Below, one piece after another: positions 7,453 to 15,841 of a stretch of DNA of 19,373 nucleotides; the first letter of the stretch is position 1; each line of letters starts with the position of its first letter. The stretch spans positions 1-19,373 of the forward strand of contig JAEOSP010000337.1 of the NCBI GenBank assembly GCA_016840305.1, read 5' to 3'. Source of the DNA: Candidatus Hodarchaeota archaeon (GTDB lineage: Archaea > Asgardarchaeota > Heimdallarchaeia > Hodarchaeales > Hodarchaeaceae). The notes under the pieces are model-generated. The model saw only the letters and a program-made list of their open reading frames with translations. It ran no database searches and was not told the DNA's origin. The translations under genes were made by a program, and so were the position numbers.

Positions 7453-8751
7453 TTATGAAGGCTTTTTCAATTTCCTTACTAATGCAAAAAATAACAGAAA
7501 ACCAACTGCAGTAACCACTACTGCTGCTAAAAAAGCATTTTTGTAAGCCAACACTTCCGCTACACCATTTGCTAATTGGAAATCAATAATTGGTCCAGTT
7601 AAAAATGTTCCTGCCATCCCCCATGATAAAAAGAAAGTTGCATTATATATACTAAAACCTCTTGCTCTTTGTTTTGCTGGGATAAGCTCTGAAATAAAAG
7701 CATAAGCTGACGCTGTTACAATAACCTCACTCATTCCACGTATAAAATTAGCAATAAATATGACAGGAAGAAAAGATGAAAAAGTAATCATCAATATAGC
7801 GATTATTGCAATGAATGTACCAAACAATGTTGAGTAGCCACTTCCTATCCTTTTCCCAATTATTCCAACGATTAATCCTGTAAGTATGATTCCTACTGAT
7901 TGAAAATTAATTAAGAAGCTTAATGTTTCACTATCAATATTGAAGCCTGACTCTAAAATCATATAAGGGGAGAAAATAACTGCTAATGAATTTCTTCCAA
8001 AATTAATAAAAATCATAGCAATTAATGAAATGATGAACACCATTGTAAATTTTCCTCCACCATTGGGTGAAATAGCTTTCGTTTCTTCTTTTAATTCCTT
8101 CCTTAATTGCTCTTCTTTCACTCCTCCCTCAGGCATAAAAAACATGGGTACTGTTGATAAGAACATAGCGATTGCAGCTACGTAAAATAAACTCCCTTCA
8201 TAAAATCCCCACCCCATATACTGGAGTTTCAAGCCATCATACAGCATCCCACCTATCAAGACACCAATTATTCTACCAATTCCTCCCACACTAGATAATT
8301 GGCCATGTACCTGCTGTCTTGTTGTGTCAGGGAATAAATCTGAAAGTAAAGCGCTCCATCCAACATTTGACATGCTCCAGAAGATTTCTACGATACTTAA
8401 ACCAATTATTATTATCCATCCTGCAGTATGTAAGTCTTCTACCATTCTGTGACCAAAGAATACCAAGAGGGTACTGAATCCCGCAACGATTTCTCCTAAA
8501 ATTATGAGAGTTCTTCTTAATTGTAGTTTATCAGACAGAATACCCCATATGAACATCTGAAAAACTACATTCATTATCATTGGAAATGTAGCGAATAGAG
8601 TTGTTTCCGTAACTGATAAACCCAAGAAAGCTCTTAAATATATCGACAAGTATGAATAGAACAGTCCCCGTCTAAACATAGCAAGAATTTGAAATGATGA
8701 TAACCCAAAAAATGTACCTCTATGTTCTTTGTCAGCGAAAATTGTTATCAA
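7453..8751 (-). CDS. MFS transporter
   Basis: 432 residues with twelve predicted membrane helices in two groups of six, separated by a charged loop at about residues 208-235 (GGVKEEQLRKELKEETK). The major facilitator signature after helix 2 is clear: WGILSDKLQLRR (69-80), the G-x-x-x-D-(K/R)-x-x-R-R motif A. A degenerate copy, GIIGKRIGSG, sits at the matching place in the second half. This makes it a secondary transporter driven by an ion gradient, in the cytoplasmic membrane. The substrate cannot be told, though general layout resembles drug or sugar exporters. The start is TTG, with no clear ribosome site; a slightly later start is possible. It is divergent from the aIF1A gene and 48 bases upstream of the small LNRYG gene on the same strand. 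Confidence 0.88.
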   Translation of the reverse strand: MITIFADKEHRGTFFGLSSFQILAMFRRGLFYSYLSIYLRAFLGLSVTETTLFATFPMIMNVVFQMFIWGILSDKLQLRRTLIILGEIVAGFSTLLVFFGHRMVEDLHTAGWIIIIGLSIVEIFWSMSNVGWSALLSDLFPDTTRQQVHGQLSSVGGIGRIIGVLIGGMLYDGLKLQYMGWGFYEGSLFYVAAIAMFLSTVPMFFMPEGGVKEEQLRKELKEETKAISPNGGGKFTMVFIISLIAMIFINFGRNSLAVIFSPYMILESGFNIDSETLSFLINFQSVGIILTGLIVGIIGKRIGSGYSTLFGTFIAIIAILMITFSSFLPVIFIANFIRGMSEVIVTASAYAFISELIPAKQRARGFSIYNATFFLSWGMAGTFLTGPIIDFQLANGVAEVLAYKNAFLAAVVVTAVGFLLFFALVRKLKKPS

Positions 8752-8963
8752 CTCAAAATAATATCATTTGTTTCTTTGATGTTTGGCCTGAAAATTATAG
8801 TAATCCCAAAGATATTTGAAGATTAATACTAGAGACCTCTTACCGTTCCTAACTACTCTATTGTCTTAGTGGAATAAAGAATTAACTGTATTAGGCAAGA
8901 AATTGTGATTAAAATAAATACTTAACTCTTCATCTCAAGAACCGACATTTAGAAGCGGAACTT

Positions 8964-9013
8964 AGTAGATTCTTTTCAGTGATATGTTAAAAACCTATAA
9001 GATAGAATCTACT
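8964..9013. repeat. 10-base inverted repeat flanking the aIF1A promoter
   Basis: AGTAGATTCT (8964-8973) and AGAATCTACT (9004-9013) are exact reverse complements, 30 bases apart. The loop contains TTAAAAACCTATAAG, the probable TATA region of the aIF1A gene, and the right arm ends 16 bases before its ATG. Confidence 0.5.
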
Positions 9014-9018
9014 GACAT

Positions 9019-9023
9019 GAGGT
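9019..9023 (+). promoter_or_regulatory. Ribosome binding site of aIF1A
   Basis: GAGGT, six bases before the ATG at 9030. It is one of the best Shine-Dalgarno matches in the window and fixes the start. Confidence 0.6.
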
Positions 9024-9029
9024 TAAAAT

Positions 9030-9422
9030 ATGAATCCTGCTAGAGGAAAAAGAAAAAAACCCCCAAAAAAAGGTAAAGGAAGACAACCAGAACAAGGTTT
9101 CTCAAGGAGAACTCGCTATCCCTCAGAAAATGAAGTAATTGGTGTAGTTATTCGAAATCTTGGTGCTAGAAGAATGGACGTATTATGTTCTGACAAAGTA
9201 AAGAGAGTTGCTCGAATACCTGGTCGTTTTCGTCGTGGGTACAGAATAACCGTTAATGATGTAGTTCTTGTTGAACCTTGGGAAGATCTTGCAGGAGATA
9301 GAGGAGATATTACCTATCGATATCGTAAAAACGAAATACGCCCTCTTTCTAGAAAATATAAAAAAGAGTTGGATGATCTAGAAGTTGAAATTCCTAGGGT
9401 TTTTGCAGAAGATCAATTTTAA
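9030..9422 (+). CDS. eif1A: Translation initiation factor 1A (aIF1A)
   Basis: 130 residues, slightly longer than typical archaeal aIF1A because of a basic N-terminal tail (residues 1-30, mostly Lys, Arg, Pro and Gly). Residues about 35-105 are the S1-like OB fold: GVVIRNLGARRMDVLCSD, then RVARIPGRFRRG, then ITVNDVVLVEPW. The acidic C-terminus (LDDLEVEIPRVFAEDQF) also fits. The factor binds the A site of the small ribosomal subunit during initiation and works with aIF2 and aIF1. It is the firmest archaeal marker here, since bacteria carry only the shorter IF1. It has a strong ribosome site at 9019-9023 and stands alone, with divergent MFS gene upstream and a phosphodiesterase gene 58 bases downstream. 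Confidence 0.96.
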   Translation: MNPARGKRKKPPKKGKGRQPEQGFSRRTRYPSENEVIGVVIRNLGARRMDVLCSDKVKRVARIPGRFRRGYRITVNDVVLVEPWEDLAGDRGDITYRYRKNEIRPLSRKYKKELDDLEVEIPRVFAEDQF

Positions 9423-9470
9423 AAGCTTTTAACTCTATTCTCTTTTAGGGTTTACTTTTATTTTTAAGGA
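9419..9470 (+). terminator. Possible T-rich terminator after aIF1A
   Basis: The stop codon lies inside a perfect 14-base palindrome, TTAAAAGCTTTTAA (9419-9432), followed by a T-rich stretch to about 9470. This would suit an archaeal terminator, though the same stretch may also carry the promoter of the next gene. Confidence 0.3.
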
Positions 9471-9480
9471 TAAGTTTCTA

Positions 9481-10236
9481 TTGACTTTAATTATAGCTCA
9501 TAGAGGATATCGAAAGAATGGTGAACCAGATAACTCGATGCCAGCTTTCCATTCAGCCACCCATTCCAAAGCAGATGGATTTGAATTTGATATCCATCTT
9601 ACTTCAGATAAGAAATTTGTTTGTTTTCATGATTATACATTAGAATCACTTGGAATAACAAAAGCAATTAAGGAAACCACATTTGAAGAGGTTATTTCAT
9701 TAGAACTTGCTGAAGGCATCAATATCCCTTCTCTTGAACAAGTATTGGAATCTTTTGGAAACAAGGTTTTCCTAAATATTGAATATAAACCAAAGGAAGA
9801 AGGTGTTGAGGAATTAATTGCTCTTATTGGAAAATATAAGCTAAGAAAACATCGCAATAATTTCATCATCTCATCTTTCAATCTAGATCCTTTAAGGAAA
9901 TTGAAATTATTGGATCCAGAAATTCCAACAGGACTATTGGTACATTTTTCGAGAAATCAAGTAGAAAGGGCTTCTGAGATAAAATGTGACGCAATTCATC
10001 CATTTTATGAGGTCGTCCCTGATGGATGGTCAAAGTTGCCGAAGAAAATAACCGGCTTTTTAGTAAATTACTACTTCAATAAATGTCTCGCTGAAGCAGC
10101 TAGCCTCGATTTGATGGTGAATCCATATACAGTAAATAGTGAAGAATTTTTACAGAAATCCTTTGAAAAAGGTGTATACTCAGTTATTACGGACGAGGTG
10201 GAGAGAGCTGTGAGAATAAGAAAAAATTATCTTTAA
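9481..10236 (+). CDS. Glycerophosphodiester phosphodiesterase (GDPD)
   Basis: 251 residues, TIM-barrel GDPD family, typical length for the short cytosolic form. The key residues are all visible: HRG (7-9) and HD (50-51) provide the two catalytic His; ENS of the usual PENS motif is replaced by EPDNS (15-19); FEFD (34-37) gives the metal-binding E-x-D; and IEYKP (100-104) gives the third metal ligand. It hydrolyses glycerophosphodiesters to an alcohol and glycerol phosphate. In archaea the real substrate may be glycerol-1-phosphate esters from ether-lipid turnover, which is inference. No signal peptide. The start is TTG; GGAT lies about 11 bases upstream. It ends tail to tail with the NUDIX gene, and the two stop codons share TTAA at 10233-10236. 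Confidence 0.92.
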   Translation: MTLIIAHRGYRKNGEPDNSMPAFHSATHSKADGFEFDIHLTSDKKFVCFHDYTLESLGITKAIKETTFEEVISLELAEGINIPSLEQVLESFGNKVFLNIEYKPKEEGVEELIALIGKYKLRKHRNNFIISSFNLDPLRKLKLLDPEIPTGLLVHFSRNQVERASEIKCDAIHPFYEVVPDGWSKLPKKITGFLVNYYFNKCLAEAASLDLMVNPYTVNSEEFLQKSFEKGVYSVITDEVERAVRIRKNYL

Positions 10237-10736
10237 TCTCTTCCAAAAGACCATTTAATTATCTTATCAACATCGTAAAGGAATTTACCTTCAATAATTT
10301 CGTTAGTTTCTAAAATTTTGGGTGTGAATATTCTATCGCCGCCCCACATTCTGTCATATGGAATATCCTTTACAAAAAACCATCGTAAATCTCCTTCAGG
10401 GTTAACAAAGGATTTTTTTTCTAGTACAAATGCCGAGTATATAAATACAAGCCAATTAAAGGCAGGTAGATCTTCATTGGTTTTATCACGGTTGACTTCA
10501 TCAAAATAAATATAACCTCTAAATTGAATATCTGTATTTGAAAACGAATATCCTGACTCCTCTTTTACTTCCCTAATGACACACTCAAGAGGTGTCTCTC
10601 CTGGTTCCAATCTTCCTCCAATACCTATATATTTTCCTTCATGAAAGTCATTTTTCTTCTTATTACGATAAAGAAGTAAAACTTCATCTTCATGCCTTAT
10701 ATATGCTAATGTTGCTAGTTTATGTTTTATCAACAC
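10233..10736 (-). CDS. NUDIX hydrolase (MutT-like)
   Basis: 167 residues with a complete Nudix box, residues 41-63: G-x5-E-x7-R-E-V-x-E-E-x-G-Y (starts GRLEPGE, then REVKEESGY). This metal-binding loop hydrolyses a nucleoside diphosphate linked to another group. The stretch GKYIGIGGRLEPGE and the late WWFF-like segment DLRWFFVKDIPYDRMWGGD resemble the 8-oxo-dGTP/MTH1-like subgroup, so clearing oxidised nucleotides is likely but unproven. The start is GTG at 10736, seven bases after GGAG (10747-10744), a strong ribosome site. Its stop overlaps that of the GDPD gene by four bases. Confidence 0.92.
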   Translation of the reverse strand: MLIKHKLATLAYIRHEDEVLLLYRNKKKNDFHEGKYIGIGGRLEPGETPLECVIREVKEESGYSFSNTDIQFRGYIYFDEVNRDKTNEDLPAFNWLVFIYSAFVLEKKSFVNPEGDLRWFFVKDIPYDRMWGGDRIFTPKILETNEIIEGKFLYDVDKIIKWSFGRD

Positions 10737-10743
10737 TTTTATG

Positions 10744-10747
10744 CTCC
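10744..10747 (-). promoter_or_regulatory. Ribosome site of the GTG-started NUDIX gene
   Basis: GGAG on the minus strand, seven bases before GTG at 10736. It decides the start over any later codon. Confidence 0.5.
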
Positions 10748-10861
10748 GTTTTCTCAGTATAGATATTCGAACTCTGTATTTAAAGGCAAGAGAATTTGGT
10801 TTTTTTTAGCTAGTCCTACTTCACTAATAAAAACTAACTTTAAAAGTCTCAAATTAGGAAG

Positions 10862-10870
10862 AATTATATA
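10862..10870 (+). promoter_or_regulatory. TATA box of the GNAT gene
   Basis: AATTATATA predicts initiation near 10891, downstream of the TTG at 10889 and about 12 bases before the ATG at 10904. This favours the ATG as start. Confidence 0.45.
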
Positions 10871-10903
10871 TGAACCAGTAAAAGTCTGTTGGAAAACTTA
10901 AAA

Positions 10904-11398
10904 ATGGCGTCTACAAAGAGCTCTGACAATAAAATCGATATTGGCATAAGAATAAGTGAAATTGAAGACGCTAATGCTATCTATGAGATCGAGAAAACAG
11001 TTTTCTCCTCAAAATTGCAGTATGGTTATGCAATTATCGTCGGTTTAATAACCACCTCTTTAACACATCTAGCATTAACTGCTTATCTCAAAGATAGTAA
11101 TAAAATTATTGGATTCATTGCAGGGGAGATAGACGAAAATGATGATAAATTGGGTCGATTAATTACGATTGAAGTAGATACCAAACTTCAAAGCCATCAT
11201 ATAGGAAGTAAATTACTTCTGCAATTTGAAAAAAATTTAAGAAAGTTTTATTCAGTTCAAGAAATCGAATTACAAGTTCACTCATTAAATAAAGTAGCTA
11301 TCTCTTTCTATCAAAAACATAACTATCAAAAAATAAAAGAAATCAAAAACTATTATGCTAGAAGGGAGCATGCTCTCTTGATGAGAAAGAGTTTCTAA
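10904..11398 (+). CDS. GNAT-family N-acetyltransferase (RimI-like)
   Basis: 164 residues from the ATG at 10904; an in-frame TTG at 10889 is less likely because the TATA box at 10862-10870 would place the transcript start after it. The GNAT fold is readable: IRISEIEDANAIYEIEKTVF (strand 1 and helix 1), IIGFIAGEI (strand 4), LITIEVDTKLQSHHIGSKLL (motif A, the acetyl-CoA loop) and LQVHSLNKVAISFYQKHNY (motif B). The layout is closest to the RimI/N-alpha acetyltransferase group. The acetyl-CoA loop is QSHHIGS where Q/R-x-x-G-x-G/A is usual, so the first Gly is replaced by His. A protein N-terminus or small amine is the likely acceptor, but the substrate is unknown. Confidence 0.85.
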   Translation: MASTKSSDNKIDIGIRISEIEDANAIYEIEKTVFSSKLQYGYAIIVGLITTSLTHLALTAYLKDSNKIIGFIAGEIDENDDKLGRLITIEVDTKLQSHHIGSKLLLQFEKNLRKFYSVQEIELQVHSLNKVAISFYQKHNYQKIKEIKNYYARREHALLMRKSF

Positions 11399-11469
11399 GT
11401 GAGGGTTCCACCAATTTCAAATCGGGAGATCAGATTCGTTAATTTATGTTTTGACTATAGCAACATCTC

Positions 11470-12648
11470 TTAGGGGAGATAAGCATAGATAGCGAAATCG
11501 ATTCTCTCATTATCTTGTCCCGTGAGAGTTACGTAATCCACATATGGTAACTTTTCAAGCTGAACTGTAAACTGGATTTTTCCCAGAAGTTTTTCATTCA
11601 TTCCATCTTTTTCATATGCATAAATAACGATATTTGATGGACGATTTTGATCCAATCGGACACTATTAGAAAAAATAATGACTGGGACTTCAGGAATAAA
11701 GATTTTTTTAGATGTATCAGGAGCTAGTACGCCTTGACGGGGATACAACTGAGTCAAACGATCGTGACAATGAATTCTAAGAAAAATAGGTGATTGGATA
11801 TTTACAAAAGTAAGTAGTCTTATCTTAAAGATAGCTACTTGAGGAAGAAGATATGGTTGTAATAAACGAAAAACTAGCTTATGTTTATGTACCCGTAAAT
11901 GTGTTTCACTTACTGATATATTAATTGCATCAGCTAAAGGAATATATTTAAATAAACTGGAGTCATAAGATGAAGACCAGACTGACCCACCAATGTTTAT
12001 CTGTGTTAAATAATATAACTCATCCTCCGTGACAGTTGTCCTAATATCTTCAAGGTACTCGGATGCTTGGATTAAATGTTCATTTGAAACTGATTTTTTA
12101 TTCCGGAGGATATTTAAATACTCAGTTTTTCCATGAGGGATCCCGATCATGGCAAAAACTCTTATATACTTCGCTCCCCCTTTGAATTTTGAGAAAAAAC
12201 GTGCTATAATACCCCCAGATGCATGAGCAACCAGAGAAATTCTGTGAGCTTCAGTTATTTCTTTGATGAGATCTATACTTAGTCCCATATTATCGCTTGA
12301 ATTCTTAATGTCTTCATTATGTGGAATATCTAATGCAAAGATATTCCGAAAACCAAATCTCCATAACTCACGAGCAAACCAATTGAAAATGGTATGCGAA
12401 GTACCAATACCGTGGATGAGTAATATTGGTTCATTGAACCGAATAGAAACATTAGGGACAAATTTTTCTGTACTGTCACTATCCAAGTACGAAAAACGCC
12501 ATAGTAACCATTCTTCAGGATGATCTTCAATTTCCAGCCAAAAATGGTCTAATTCCTTCAATCTTTCAGTTTCAGGACTGACATCTACGAATTTTGGGGG
12601 GATATGAGATAAATTGTTCTTTTTTTGAGCCATAATTATCCATTTCAT
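11470..12648 (-). CDS. Alpha/beta hydrolase (lipase/esterase-like) with C-terminal beta domain
   Basis: 392 residues. PILLIHGIGTS (about 74-84) is the strand and HG oxyanion loop of lipases. The nucleophile elbow is LVAHASGG (139-146) with Ser144, of the A-x-S-x-G type known from Bacillus lipases, not the common G-x-S-x-G. IPHG (160-163) is also lipase-like. THLRVHKH (249-256) probably supplies the catalytic His. Residues about 265-392 are beta-rich and may be a C2- or PLAT-like partner domain (IVIYAYEKDG, KIQFTVQLEKLPYVDYV). No signal peptide is seen, so action is probably inside the cell or at the membrane face. An ATG at 12633, preceded by GGAT, is an alternative start. A TATA-like ATACTATACA (12681-12672) predicts initiation near 12650, consistent with either. 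Confidence 0.82.
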   Translation of the reverse strand: MKWIIMAQKKNNLSHIPPKFVDVSPETERLKELDHFWLEIEDHPEEWLLWRFSYLDSDSTEKFVPNVSIRFNEPILLIHGIGTSHTIFNWFARELWRFGFRNIFALDIPHNEDIKNSSDNMGLSIDLIKEITEAHRISLVAHASGGIIARFFSKFKGGAKYIRVFAMIGIPHGKTEYLNILRNKKSVSNEHLIQASEYLEDIRTTVTEDELYYLTQINIGGSVWSSSYDSSLFKYIPLADAINISVSETHLRVHKHKLVFRLLQPYLLPQVAIFKIRLLTFVNIQSPIFLRIHCHDRLTQLYPRQGVLAPDTSKKIFIPEVPVIIFSNSVRLDQNRPSNIVIYAYEKDGMNEKLLGKIQFTVQLEKLPYVDYVTLTGQDNERIDFAIYAYLP

Positions 12649-12764
12649 CGTGTAAACTAAATTAGAAATGCTTGTATAGTATTATTCTGCCATCTTGATA
12701 TATTTTTCAGTCTAAACTAATTACTGTACAGATTAACTTACATATTAAAATTATGCTTAAGAAC

Positions 12765-12797
12765 CTGTTTACGGAACCGAACTTCCGAGTAAAACAG
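12765..12797. other. Bulged hairpin between divergent genes
   Basis: CTGTTTA (12765-12771) and CGGAA (12772-12776) pair with TTCCG (12783-12787) and TAAAACAG (12790-12797), leaving a six-base loop and small bulges. It lies between the divergent hydrolase and RDD genes, upstream of the TATA box of the latter. It may be an operator or a structured RNA segment. It is GC-richer than its surroundings. Confidence 0.35.
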
Positions 12798-12830
12798 TCC
12801 TCATAAATGGAGACACCCTTCATCCCAACA

Positions 12831-12838
12831 TTTATAAC
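12831..12838 (+). promoter_or_regulatory. TATA box of the zinc-ribbon RDD gene
   Basis: TTTATAAC preceded by an A/C-rich stretch. It predicts initiation near 12860 and a leader of about 35 bases before the ATG at 12895. Confidence 0.4.
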
Positions 12839-12894
12839 TGAATTAGCTACACAAAATTCACATAGCTTACTGTGAAAATGAGTTGAATTAACTT

Positions 12895-13425
12895 ATGGTA
12901 AAGTATTGTCCTAATTGTGGAGAAGAAACAGACCCCGATTCTATTTATTGTTTGAGCTGCGGAAAAAAATTACCCGAGATTGGACCAACGAGACCACCTA
13001 CTACGGGATATCAGGCACCCCGACAACCTCCAGCTCCTCGCCCTTATCAAGCACCTGGTTACAAACCTGTTTATCAACCCCAACCTTATCATCCAAGTAT
13101 GAAAGCACCAATAGGAGAAAGATGTGTAGCTCTTATCGTCGATAATTTTATTACTGGATTACTTGCATATATATGTATAGGAGTATTTTATGGGTGTATG
13201 AAGGACGGAATTCGGGATGGTCAGTCCTTTGGTAAAGGGTTAATGAACCTTCGAGTAGTGGATTATAATACAGGAATGCCTGCTACTATAGGGCAATCAT
13301 TCATTCGTAATTGTCTTTGTAGCTCTGTAGATGCTTGTTGCTGCTATTTAGTTGCATTAACATCTGAAGATGGACGGAGAATTGGAGATCTTGTCGCTGG
13401 AACTATAGTAATTCTCGATAGATAA
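12895..13425 (+). CDS. Zinc-ribbon plus RDD-domain membrane protein
   Basis: 176 residues in three parts. Residues 1-27 are a zinc ribbon (CPNCG at 5-9, CLSCG at 19-23). Residues 28-68 are a flexible Pro/Tyr/Gln-rich linker. Residues 70-176 are an RDD domain with its marks: R76 and D83 in the first helix, KDGIRDGQSFGKG (103-115), NLRVVD (118-123), R138, and GRRIGDLVAGTIV (160-172). RDD proteins are small membrane proteins, some linked to Na+/H+ exchange, but most have no known role. The second half is Cys-rich (NCLCSS, ACCC), unusual for the family. No ribosome site is visible. It begins a run of four plus-strand genes that ends with a short paralogue at 15842, sharing KDGIRDGQSFGKG exactly. 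Confidence 0.87.
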   Translation: MVKYCPNCGEETDPDSIYCLSCGKKLPEIGPTRPPTTGYQAPRQPPAPRPYQAPGYKPVYQPQPYHPSMKAPIGERCVALIVDNFITGLLAYICIGVFYGCMKDGIRDGQSFGKGLMNLRVVDYNTGMPATIGQSFIRNCLCSSVDACCCYLVALTSEDGRRIGDLVAGTIVILDR

Positions 13426-13520
13426 TATCATCATGCAATTCTTTTATCCTTCGAGGGGGATCTCTAATCCTTAACACCTCCTAATTCGTTTATTTTGAAT
13501 TTTTTTTAGGTTGAAACCAA

Positions 13521-15032
13521 TTGACAACGTTAAAGCAGCAAATTAAAGAGTTACAAAACAAAGGCGCATATAAAGAACTGATACAGATTCTAGATGAATC
13601 TATCAAAAGTGAAAACGACCCCGAAAATAAGTTTGTCATGCAATTTCAACTTGCAGAAGCACTATTCAATGTTAGGAACTTCACTATTGCAAAAAAACAA
13701 GCAGAAGAGTTAGTTTTAGTTTTCCAGGAAAAAAAAAAATACAATTTACTTGGAGAAATAGAAAACTTGCTTGGGAAGATCTTTAGGATTTATCAAAGGT
13801 ATGATGAAGCACTGAAACACTATCGTAATGCCGAGGTAGCATTTCAAAGGTGTAATAATACCGAGGGTCTGTCTAAAATTTACCAAAATATTGGAAATGT
13901 TTTTATATTTCTGGAAAAATTTAAGGAGGCGAATAAATATCATTTAAAGGCACTTGAACTAGCCAAAAGTATTGAAAATGATAGCTTGATAGCTAATTCC
14001 TATTTAAACCTTGGAAGTATGCATTATCAGAATGGAGAGGTTGATAATGCCTTAAATCATTATGAAAATGCTCGAATGATTCTTGAAAGGCAAAATGATA
14101 AACCCAGTTTAGCAGCTGTCTATTTAAATCTGGCAGAAACCTATTTTCTAAGAAGAACCTATGAAAATTCAAGTAAATTAAGTGCGAAGTCCGTACTAAT
14201 TTATAAAGAACTATCTAACGTTATTGGGCAAGTTTTAGCTTTACGTACCTTTGCGAAATCTGAAAAGGAACTGAGAAACTACAATGAAGCCATTACATCT
14301 TATAAAGAAATAGTTACCCTTCAAGAGCCAAATGTTAATGAAGAAATCTATTTAGAGCTTGGAGCATGTTATATTGAACTTAAGAATACAGACGCAGCTA
14401 TTAAATCCTATGAAGCGATATTAAAGCTTTCAGATTCAACTCCACAAGGGAAAGGATTTGCGTTAAATTTTCTAGCGATGATTAATGGGGAAAAAAAGCA
14501 TTTCTCAAAGGCAGTAGAGTATTATGAACGATTGATTCTGGTTCTGCGTTCTTTACCCAGTAAAGATGAAGAAAGTATTGCGACAACACAGGGAAATCTT
14601 GGATATATGTTACTTAGATTGGGAAAAATTGAAGAATCTTTACTTCAACTTGATTCTGCGCTTAAGTATTTAAAGAAAAAGAAAATTTGGGAAGATTCAA
14701 TTATTTTAGTGAGTAACTATTTGAGTGAATTCATTCGCATTTCAAAATATAATGAAGGAATCTCTTTTCTTAAGAAATATTCAATTCCACTAGTAGAAAG
14801 TTTAAAAGATAAGGCTATAATAAATAACTTCACCTATGATTTAAGTTTATTACATCATATCACAGGTGATTCTTTACTTGGACTTTCATATTGGCAAAAA
14901 CACTCAAAGAAGAGTCCTTTACAGCAATATAGGCCGGATTTCCTCAACAATCTCGAACTAGAAGAAGAACAGAAAAAATTCCTTGAACAAGAGCATTCAA
15001 AATTCCTCCAGAAAATAATGAGTATCAAATGA
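13521..15032 (+). CDS. TPR-repeat protein
   Basis: 503 residues made almost wholly of tetratricopeptide helices from about residue 10 to 420, around ten units. Clear ones include IYQNIGNVFIFLEKFKEANK (120-139) and YLNLGSMHYQNGEVDNALNH (161-180), with the typical small residue, Tyr/Phe and final Pro/Ala pattern. The spacing near 40 residues in the first part resembles the TPR-12 type of regulatory scaffolds. The final 30 residues are a charged helix. No enzymatic domain, signal peptide or membrane segment is present, so it is a cytosolic protein-binding scaffold; the partner is unknown. The start is TTG at 13521, with AGG about ten bases upstream after a T-rich stretch. It lies between the RDD gene and the DUF2085-like gene. 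Confidence 0.9.
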   Translation: MTTLKQQIKELQNKGAYKELIQILDESIKSENDPENKFVMQFQLAEALFNVRNFTIAKKQAEELVLVFQEKKKYNLLGEIENLLGKIFRIYQRYDEALKHYRNAEVAFQRCNNTEGLSKIYQNIGNVFIFLEKFKEANKYHLKALELAKSIENDSLIANSYLNLGSMHYQNGEVDNALNHYENARMILERQNDKPSLAAVYLNLAETYFLRRTYENSSKLSAKSVLIYKELSNVIGQVLALRTFAKSEKELRNYNEAITSYKEIVTLQEPNVNEEIYLELGACYIELKNTDAAIKSYEAILKLSDSTPQGKGFALNFLAMINGEKKHFSKAVEYYERLILVLRSLPSKDEESIATTQGNLGYMLLRLGKIEESLLQLDSALKYLKKKKIWEDSIILVSNYLSEFIRISKYNEGISFLKKYSIPLVESLKDKAIINNFTYDLSLLHHITGDSLLGLSYWQKHSKKSPLQQYRPDFLNNLELEEEQKKFLEQEHSKFLQKIMSIK

Positions 15033-15135
15033 AAGAAGATGAGGGGAAGAAAATGGACAACGCTCGGAAAGAGGAAAAAAAGAATTTTAAGTATTCAGGG
15101 GAAATGTGTTCACGAATTTATTGAGGAATCTTTAG

Positions 15136-15732
15136 ATGGACATTCAAGATCTTAAAACCCGTATATTAGGCCCCTATCGAATATCTCATCATCCTTTATG
15201 TGATAATTTTAACGAGCACGTCTACCAGATCCGTGGACGAAAAGTTTGTCGAGGGTGTGCCATGCAGTATTCCGGAATCATTCTTGCCTTTTTACTTGTT
15301 TTCCTTGGTAGCTTACCAGTAATTAATTTTTGGGCTAGTTGGAATGAGTTTCAAGCAGGAATTATTCTATATCTTCTAATCTTTCCCACAATAATAACAG
15401 CCTTTTTCATAAAAAATCGAATACTGAAGGATTTCGCTCGCTTAATGCTAGGTATGGCCTTCACTATTGCTTTCATTGTTCTCCTTTTCACACCAAACCT
15501 GTTAGTTAAAGTTTTTATCTTCATAAATTTCTTTCCTGGATATATTTATCTTCAAAAACGCCGTGAGATTAAAAATATGGAGATTTGCAAGGAATGTAGT
15601 GAATTCGAGAACAGTCCGTATTGTAGCGGGTATCAAATTTATGCAGACCGTGAAAGTATCTTTCTTTCGCAAGTTAAACAAGGTGGGATTAAAGATCCTT
15701 TTGCTCTCCCACCCGAGAGTTTAGAAGAATAA
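15136..15732 (+). CDS. DUF2085-like membrane protein with Cys clusters
   Basis: 198 residues. The N-terminal part has SHHPLCDNF (17-25) and KVCRGCAMQYSG (36-47), the His/Cys pattern of DUF2085 (CH-x-R..., then C-x-R-C-x-G), probably a metal site. Four membrane segments follow, about residues 46-66, 73-91, 101-118 and 121-138. The C-terminal tail carries a second Cys set, CKECSEFENSPYC (151-163), which the typical family member may lack. Function is unknown. GAGG at 15123-15126 lies nine bases before the ATG. It sits between the TPR gene and the short RDD gene, both on the same strand. Confidence 0.75.
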   Translation: MDIQDLKTRILGPYRISHHPLCDNFNEHVYQIRGRKVCRGCAMQYSGIILAFLLVFLGSLPVINFWASWNEFQAGIILYLLIFPTIITAFFIKNRILKDFARLMLGMAFTIAFIVLLFTPNLLVKVFIFINFFPGYIYLQKRREIKNMEICKECSEFENSPYCSGYQIYADRESIFLSQVKQGGIKDPFALPPESLEE

Positions 15733-15841
15733 TTATTATTCAAGCAGACCGAAGTTCCAATAGCTTTAATAATCAAGATGATTATTGAGGTCAGGTATGA
15801 CGGGATGAGGATAATTCCGTTAATCGTTGGTGTAATAAGGA

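Noticed and set aside
10758..10790. A T-arm-like GAGTTCGAATA on the minus strand.
   Set aside because: No acceptor, D or anticodon stem can be folded around it, so it is not a tRNA.
13462..13475. CACCTCCT, the anti-Shine-Dalgarno sequence, before the TPR gene.
   Set aside because: It does not pair well with that gene's own ribosome site and can arise by chance.
15029..15124. A 31-codon frame whose ATG overlaps the stop of the TPR gene (ATGA).
   Set aside because: The overlap would allow coupled translation, but the peptide is short, Lys/Glu-rich and unrecognised, with no independent support.
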